From NCBI GenBank assembly GCA_947561585.1, contig CANNZV010001471.1:301003-365002 (forward strand): a stretch of 64,000 nt of DNA, written 5' to 3'. The notes under the pieces were generated by a model that saw nothing but the letters and a program-made list of their open reading frames with translations, was not told the DNA's origin and did not search any database. Every line of letters begins with the position of its first letter. Position 1 is the first letter of the stretch. The position numbers and the translations under genes were made by a program. Positions 58,531 to 64,000 of this stretch are shown one piece after another. This DNA is from Caprella mutica (lineage: Eukaryota > Arthropoda > Malacostraca > Amphipoda > Caprellidae).

Positions 58531-58755
58531 AAGTGTATTCGTGCATGTTGTTACAGACAGCATCAGTTTGCAGGGAACAGCATGTACCAATTGGTCTTCT
58601 CAATCCCAGGTCTCTGACAGCATTAAGTACAGAGGCCATTGTTTCTGGACTTCAAAGCCTTGCATTCAAACAATGTACTGTTTATTCTACAGCACTTCTG
58701 ATTATTTATTGTAACGAACACTTGGGTAGTGCGCACAAACAGAATATCTGATGAT
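58531..58755. other. G+C-raised island with overlapping ORFs
   Basis: Two plus-strand ORFs in different frames (58322-58714, 130 codons from ATG; 58533-58751, 72 codons) cover a balanced stretch (ATTGGTCTTCTCAATCCCAG). The second has the more protein-like composition over the island itself (...GLLNPRSLTALSTEAIVSGL). I recognise no family; an exon is possible. Confidence 0.2.
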
Positions 58756-59489
58756 TATGGTAATGTTAGCCGATTGGGATGTCGAGGCTTGATTTAGTTC
58801 TTTGCTATCTCTTCGTTCTTTATAGCGGGACATTCATTTTCAAATTGGTTCGCTAGTTCAAGAAGGCATGCTTTTCATTCGAATGAATATGATGTGAATA
58901 CTGTAGCAACATTCATTTGTAATCAACGCGAACAACTTAATTTCATACTTATAAAAATTTAAATATATTGGTTTTCAATTATTCACAATATTCATTTTCT
59001 TAAATCGGTGACACTTTTTTCAGTTCATAATACTGTAAACGTTATCGAACGATTAAATTATAACATTTTATAAAATTCAGTATCATTCAAATTTTGTATT
59101 ATAATTTATTATATTTTAACATAATTTAATACTCTAAACAGCCATTAGCAACACAACAGTGTCTCTACTTCTTACAGACAGGTATTTGTTAACTCTGTTG
59201 ATATATTATAACTGCATAGTAAAACATAATGAGCCAATATTTGAATGAGAGGCATTTATAGTCTTGCATTTTCTAGAGGAACTATCTGTGCCACTCGTGT
59301 GAGAGCTCCAAGAACAAAGAAATAACATCTACAAAGCCTTATTTACCTTTTCCATGAAGGATAAAACTCCTAGAGTTTGAAAAAGCTTCCCTATTTGCTC
59401 TCCAAACATTATTAATTCCTGGGGGAGTCTCCTACTTCTATTTTTGTAAATAAGTGGTGGCGTGGAACTGAATCACACAGCAGTTAAAT
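58756..59489. other. AT-rich sequence, nothing recognised
   Basis: No repeat family or ORF of note. Confidence 0.45.
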
Positions 59490-59610
59490 GATAAATACTC
59501 TCTTATCAAACAGCTACACATTGCCGATCATAGAGGAAAAGTAACAGCTAAATATGGGTGTAAGTACTCTATTATCAAACAACTACACATTGCCGATCAT
59601 AGAGGAAAAT
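59481..59610. repeat. Tandem duplication of about 64-69 bp
   Basis: CAG(T/C)TAAAT ... AGTACTCT(C/A)TTATCAAAC and CTACACATTGCCGATCATAG then AGGAAAA occur twice, offset 69 bp in the second half (59521 and 59590). The second copy has a few extra bases (ATGGGTGTAAGTACTC). Confidence 0.9.
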
Positions 59611-60011
59611 TATATACTTTTTAGCACATCACACCAATCGAGTGATGGACTTAGTAAAATGATCCTCTGTTTTCATTGCTTTTATTTACAATATCATGAA
59701 TGTGATACAGTTCAACATATAGTTCCAATTAGAATTATATATAGTAGATTGCAAAATGAAGTGTTTAATCAATGAAGAATCAATTAATGATATTGACAAC
59801 CAGAGATAACGACCAATGTTACAGGACTCGAGTCTCTAAATAGTTATTCCTACTGACTAAATGTTTATACTTATTGTACCATTCTATGAATAGGTACAAA
59901 TATCGAGACGGGTATTTAATGAAGCGATAAGGAATTTATTAATAAATAAATTCTTTCGATGCAAGCGGTGCAATCATGCAAGCAAAACTTAATTTTTTGT
60001 TTCTAATTTTC

Positions 60012-60146
60012 GCAAAGTTTAACATTTTGATCATATATATACGAGACAAATATGTATTAATTAAAGCAACAAGTCTAATAATAATAATCATTACACTTTC
60101 TTAAATACATATATCTGGAACTATCCGATAATACGTCACTTACTCT
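60012..60146. mobile_element. Family A, decayed (copy A14)
   Basis: AAGTTTAACATTTTGATCAT resembles the inner left terminal repeat, and CTGGAACTATCCGATAATAC ... CACTTACTC before TA the right one. The palindromic core is gone. Confidence 0.5.
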
Positions 60147-60520
60147 ATACATAAATGCAGTTTATTGAACTTAGAGTCAGTGCAAAACTGTACACTATTT
60201 ATTTCTAGCGCTACACAGCAATTTGTTATGGCAATTATTACGCGTTTATTTAGTCTGAGAAACATATTCCTTGGCTATTTTTCAAGAAATGGATAGCAGT
60301 AATCTTTGAAGTTGAGCACGTGTTCCGGATGTGCAGAATATATAAATTACACTGCACAGTGCACAGTACACAGTCCACATCGAACCAAAATTTATGCTGA
60401 AAAGTGTTAACATTAACTATACGATTAAAAACACTCCTATTGAACTCTGTAATAAATACAAACAAAAATTTAATATAAATAAACAGTCAAAAAAATAATA
60501 TCGTCAGCTGCTATCAATGC

Positions 60521-60737
60521 GTGATTATGATAATCGATGATGATTATTATATGATTATATCTACACTGGAAATTAAATGATAAAATAATAATTAAATTGT
60601 AATTCATTATAAATTTTTCACAGTTTCGTCTTTCGTCGGACATTCCCTACAAGGAATCCTGAGGCTAATGTATTTTTTTTATGATATTTTACGATAAAAT
60701 ACCATCAATATTTACCGTAATTGACAATAACAGACGG
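60521..60737 (+). mobile_element. Family B element, full length but worn start (copy B7)
   Basis: GTGATTATGATAATCGATGA, CGTCTTTCGTCGGACATTCC, TACGATAAAATACCATC and TTTACCGTAATTGACAATAA then CAGACGG. About 217 bp. The start region is altered (GATGATTATTATATG in place of the hairpin). Confidence 0.78.
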
Positions 60738-60845
60738 AATATAATAATGGACAGTTATCTTTCCAACGAAGCTGATTGTAGATACTCCAATACCAATAAA
60801 TAAAATTATTAACACAAGGTAATAGGTACTCGGAATACAGACTCT

Positions 60846-61786
60846 AGAGGTAATCATTTAGAAGAATAGAGAAACGAGAGGTAATCATTTAGAAGAATAG
60901 AGAAACGAGAGGTAATCATTTAGAAGAATAGAGAAACGAAAGGTAATCATTTAGTAGAATACAGAAACGAGAGGTAATCATTTAGTAGAATACAGAAACG
61001 AGAGGTAATCATTTAGTAGAATACAGTTACAAGAGGTAATCATTTAGTAGAATACAGAAACGAGAGGTAATCATTTAGTAGAATACAGAAACGAGAGGTA
61101 ATCATTTAGTAGAATACAGTTACGAGAGGTAATCATTTAGTAGAATACAGAAACGAGAGGTAATCATTTAGTAGAATACAGAAACGAGAGGTAATCATTT
61201 AGTAGAATACAGAAACGAGAGGTAATCATTTAGTAGAATACAGTTACAAGAGGTAATCATTTAGTAGAATACAGAAACGAGAGGTAATCATTTAGTAGAA
61301 TACAGAAACGAGAGGTAATCATTTAGTAGAATACAGTTACGAGAGGTAATCATTTAGTAGAATACAGAAACGAGAGGTAATCATTTAGTAGAATACAGTT
61401 ACGAGAGGTAATCATTTAGTAGAATACAGAAACGAGAGGTAATCATTTAGTAGAATACAGTAACGAGAGGTAATCATTTAGTAGAATACAGTAACGAGAG
61501 GTAATCATTTAGTAGAATACAGAAACGAGAGTTATCATTTAGTAGAATACAGAAACGAGAGGTAATCATTTAGTAGAATACAGTAACGAGAGGTAATCAT
61601 TTAGTAGAATACAGAAACGAGAGTTATCATTTAGTAGAATACAGAAACGAGAGGTAATCATTTAGTAGAATACAGTAACGAGAAGTAATCATTTAGTAGA
61701 ATACAGTAACGAGAGGTAATCATTTAGTAGAATACAGAAACGAGAGGTAATCATTTAGTAGAATACAGTAACGAGAGGTAATCATA
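60846..61786. repeat. 31-bp tandem array, about 30 units, with higher-order structure
   Basis: Unit GAGGTAATCATTTAGTAGAA then TACAGAAACGA in 31-bp register. The first three units differ (TTAGAAGAATAGAG). Later units fall into subtypes by the bases before CGA: GAAAC, GTTAC and GTAAC. Subtypes recur in groups (AAAC-AAAC-TTAC trimers). A shortened unit (GAGTTATCATTT) appears twice, exactly three units apart, showing that a three-unit block was duplicated. The array ends CATACCTATTATACC. Confidence 0.95.
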
Positions 61787-62129
61787 CCTATTATACCTAT
61801 TAGTTCCTAAAACTGTTATCTTCTGCTCTACTTGCCTTTATAAATTCCAATGTACTCTAGAGATATTAAATAAGAGACTTTAATTCTCTACATTATGAAC
61901 AATAAAATTATTCATATTTTATTTATCTATTTATAATGTGTTTACATCATTTATTAAGCATTATTGATGAGTGAAGTTGTTCTTTTTATATAAGCAAAAG
62001 CTAATTTAGATTAGTATTAATGATAAAATAAATCGGAGGGCATTAGAAATAGAAAAAAAAGGTTTAAAACAATAAAATAATGGGTAGGCTTAATTTTATT
62101 TTTAAATTTTATATTATCGAAACTTTTAA
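61787..62129. other. AT-rich spacer between arrays
   Basis: No repeat or ORF of note; it drifts into the TATTTTAACAG-type repeat. Confidence 0.5.
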
Positions 62130-62630
62130 AAATATAAAATGTGTATTTTTTACTATATATTTTAAAAATAAATTTATACAGTATATTTTAACAGTATTTT
62201 TTACCGTATATTTTAACAGTATTTTTTCAGTATATTTTTACAGTAGGCTATATTTTAACAGTATATTTTACAGTATATTTTACAGTATACTTTAACAGTA
62301 GGCTATATTTTAACAGTATATTTTACAGTATATTTTACTGTATACTTTAACAGTAGGCTATATTTTTTACAGTATATTTTACAGTATATTATACAGTATA
62401 CTTTAACAGTAGGCTATATTTTAACAGTATATTTTACAGTATATTTTACAGTATACTTTAACAGTAGGCTATATTTTAACAGTATATCTTACAGTATATT
62501 TTACAGTATACTTTAACAGTAGGCTATATTTTAACAGTATATTTTTACAGTATATTTTACAGTATATTTTACAGTATACTTTATCAGTAGGCTATATTTT
62601 TTACAGTATATTTTTACAGGCAATGGAAAA
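62130..62630. repeat. Nested AT-rich array: 11-14-bp subunits in about 55-bp units
   Basis: Short words such as ACAGTATATTTT and ACAGTATACTTTA repeat throughout. Superimposed, AGTAGGCTATATTTT marks a longer unit at 62245, 62300, 62355, 62411, 62465, 62521 and about 62589, i.e. 54-68 bp apart. The ORF at 62080-62295 is a repeat translation. Confidence 0.92.
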
Positions 62631-62697
62631 GCACATCATAGACACCATATGTCAGTTAGTCTAGAACAAAGTAAACAGCGGACTATAAACCGTAAAT

Positions 62698-62775
62698 AGC
62701 ATTCCCATTCATCACCTCCCATTCATTAGCTCTCATTCATCACTTCTCATTCATCACTTTTCATTCATCACATCT
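62698..62775. repeat. 14-15-bp tandem repeat, about 5 units
   Basis: CATTCATCACTTCTCATTCA-type words: CCATTCATCACCTCC, CATTCATTAGCTCT, CATTCATCACTTCT, CATTCATCACTTTT, CATTCATCACATC. Confidence 0.88.
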
Positions 62776-63207
62776 TAAGAAGGGATATTTAACTATCTAA
62801 TAGCAATAAGTTTAACGTTCATTCACTATATAACTGACAATGAAAAACTGTCTATAAAAATTAGAGTTTTCCATTGAATTCCTTTATATTGTTTTCTTAT
62901 TAAATTTCTGATATTTTATATTAGAAATCTATTCTGCTTTCAATAGAAATTATTCACATTATTTAAATGAGAGAAAATATAATTTATAATAACTATATTA
63001 GAATAGTGAGGTACCATCACAGAAAAGTGTCTCTGCATGATCTGCTAATTTCAAAATTCACACATTTCCATTTATCGATCATTCTAAAATCTTAGGAATT
63101 TAAAATTAATCTAATTTAAGAAATAGAAGCATTAAAACTAGCAAAGATTTCAATTTGAAAATTTGGAAATTGTTATAAAGGACGATTTCTTTGACTGTTT
63201 ATATTTA
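62776..63207. other. AT-rich sequence, nothing recognised
   Basis: No repeat or ORF of note. Confidence 0.5.
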
Positions 63208-63300
63208 GGGTGAATTACGGATTATCGGACAGTTCCACATTTTTAGTCATACAATAAAAAACATTATAGTAATTAAAAGAAATGTTTTTATTATAGCATC
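63208..63300. mobile_element. Family A left-end fragment (copy A15)
   Basis: After TA: GGGTGAATTACGGATTATCG, GACAGTTCCACATTTTTAGT, CATACAATAAAAAACATTAT. The terminal repeat is one of the best preserved, yet no core or right end is recognisable downstream. Confidence 0.7.
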
Positions 63301-63689
63301 CATCGTAATAAGCGACACCGAAATAACGCCGTTGTAACTATTATTATAAATAGGAATATTCTTTTTCTGTTTTGGAAAATTCTGTTTATAATGAAATAAT
63401 TAAGTTACCATGACAACTGTGGAAACTTATCTGCTATATTTATGAAAAAATGAATTTTTATATGTAAAATTATTTCTAAGGAATACTGCATGACTAAATA
63501 ATTAAATATTTTATTTTATCAAATATTTTTCAAATTATGTTCAGTGCAAAATTTATTAGAGGATTTTAACTTCAAATATCGACAGTTAAATCAGCCTTTT
63601 TTTAAATTATGTTCGTTCTTGGTAGCACAATCCCTTTGATTTGTAGTTTAGCATGTGATTCACTCCATAAAGCATTGGTAGGAGATAGT
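63301..63689. other. AT-rich sequence, nothing recognised
   Basis: No repeat or ORF of note. Confidence 0.45.
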
Positions 63690-63978
63690 CTGAGTAATTA
63701 GAGTCGTACATCCAATTCACTAGCGGGATAATTACAAGCCGCTATCGACGGAGATCTGTGAGCAATATTATTCCGAGGTTTGAATTACATGGGAGTGGAT
63801 ATATCGTTCGCTCGGGCTTGTGTGCGGATGGATTCCATCGCATATTAATAATTATTGAAGCCTCAGAAGCATCATTGAGGCATTCGAGTTCCATTCAGTG
63901 AGGTCCTAATGAACTGAAGTAATCCAGACTTCGTAATGACTCTGAAGAGGAGCAGCGATCCGTTCCATATCGTCTGGA
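63690..63978. other. G+C-raised, non-repetitive island
   Basis: CTAGCGGGATAATTACAAGC, GCTATCGACGGAGATC and CGCTCGGGCTTGTGTGCGG, with GAGTAATTAGAG and AATAATTATTG. TAATTA-type sites in a G+C-raised setting fit a developmental enhancer, but that is inference only. Confidence 0.3.
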
Positions 63979-64000
63979 ATATATATATATATATATATAT
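63979..64000. repeat. (AT) microsatellite at the window edge
   Basis: At least eleven AT dinucleotides; continues beyond the window. Confidence 0.95.

Noticed and set aside
58322..58714. 130-codon ORF starting at ATG
   Set aside because: No recognised family, overlapped by another open frame, and length close to chance. Kept only as part of a possible exon island.

Overview
The window looks like non-coding DNA from a eukaryotic nuclear genome, most likely an insect. It is AT-rich (about one third G+C by eye) and has no operons, ribosome-binding sites or dense ORFs. It is full of short terminal-inverted-repeat (TIR) elements, minisatellites and decayed repeats. A hemipteran such as a planthopper is my best guess, but that is an impression from the repeat style, not a demonstrated assignment. 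I recognise no protein-coding gene. At this base composition a stop falls about every 13 codons, so a longest open run of roughly 115-130 codons is expected by chance across six frames. The longest non-repeat ORF is 127 codons (27155-27538). The longer ones (40658-41041, 54657-55523 and their reverse shadows) are translations of tandem repeats whose unit length is a multiple of three.

Mobile elements. Family A is a 130-370 bp TIR element (ends GGGTAAGTTACGAG...) with TA target duplications and a central palindrome (GGTATCCATGATACC and its complement); about 17 whole or partial copies are scattered from 294 to 63300. Family B is about 213 bp with hairpins at one end and a conserved end (TTTACCGTAATGGACAATAA); seven copies. 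Family C is a 1.3 kb TIR element (GGGTCGGACGGGGTATCAC), present twice in opposite orientation (31406-32751 and 45462-46754) with TA duplications; its inner sequence is a strongly strand-biased pyrimidine/purine tract. Family D looks like a retroposon 3' tail (three fragments). Single or few-copy elements are F (13613-13862, partial at 53846), E (56660-56864, TAA duplication), H (56966-57202), a short element at 38784-38908, and two elements with reiterated end motifs (5716-7215 and 49622-50484).

Tandem arrays, left to right: 15-bp (441-500), 61-bp (7224-8180), 20-bp with a 40-bp dimer pattern (9087-9509), 23-bp (10084-10150), 27-bp inside a family A copy (16591-16850), 32-bp (37036-37470), 25-bp (37731-37827), 20-bp (38806-38886), 21/18-bp inside a family B copy (40655-41030), 15-bp with about 69 units (54669-55705), 31-bp (60846-61786), about 55-bp (62130-62630) and 14-15-bp (62698-62775).

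The most interesting pattern is that several arrays are nested in, or built from, pieces of the transposons: the family A palindrome, a family B internal motif, probably the end of a pogo/Tigger-like element at 54.66 kb, and the inner motif of the 38.8 kb element. The window records transposons turning into minisatellites. Between the repeats lie some 15 non-repetitive islands with raised G+C and homeodomain-like TAAT motifs. They could be conserved regulatory elements of a gene lying outside the window, or unrecognised exons. This is inference and needs comparison with related genomes.
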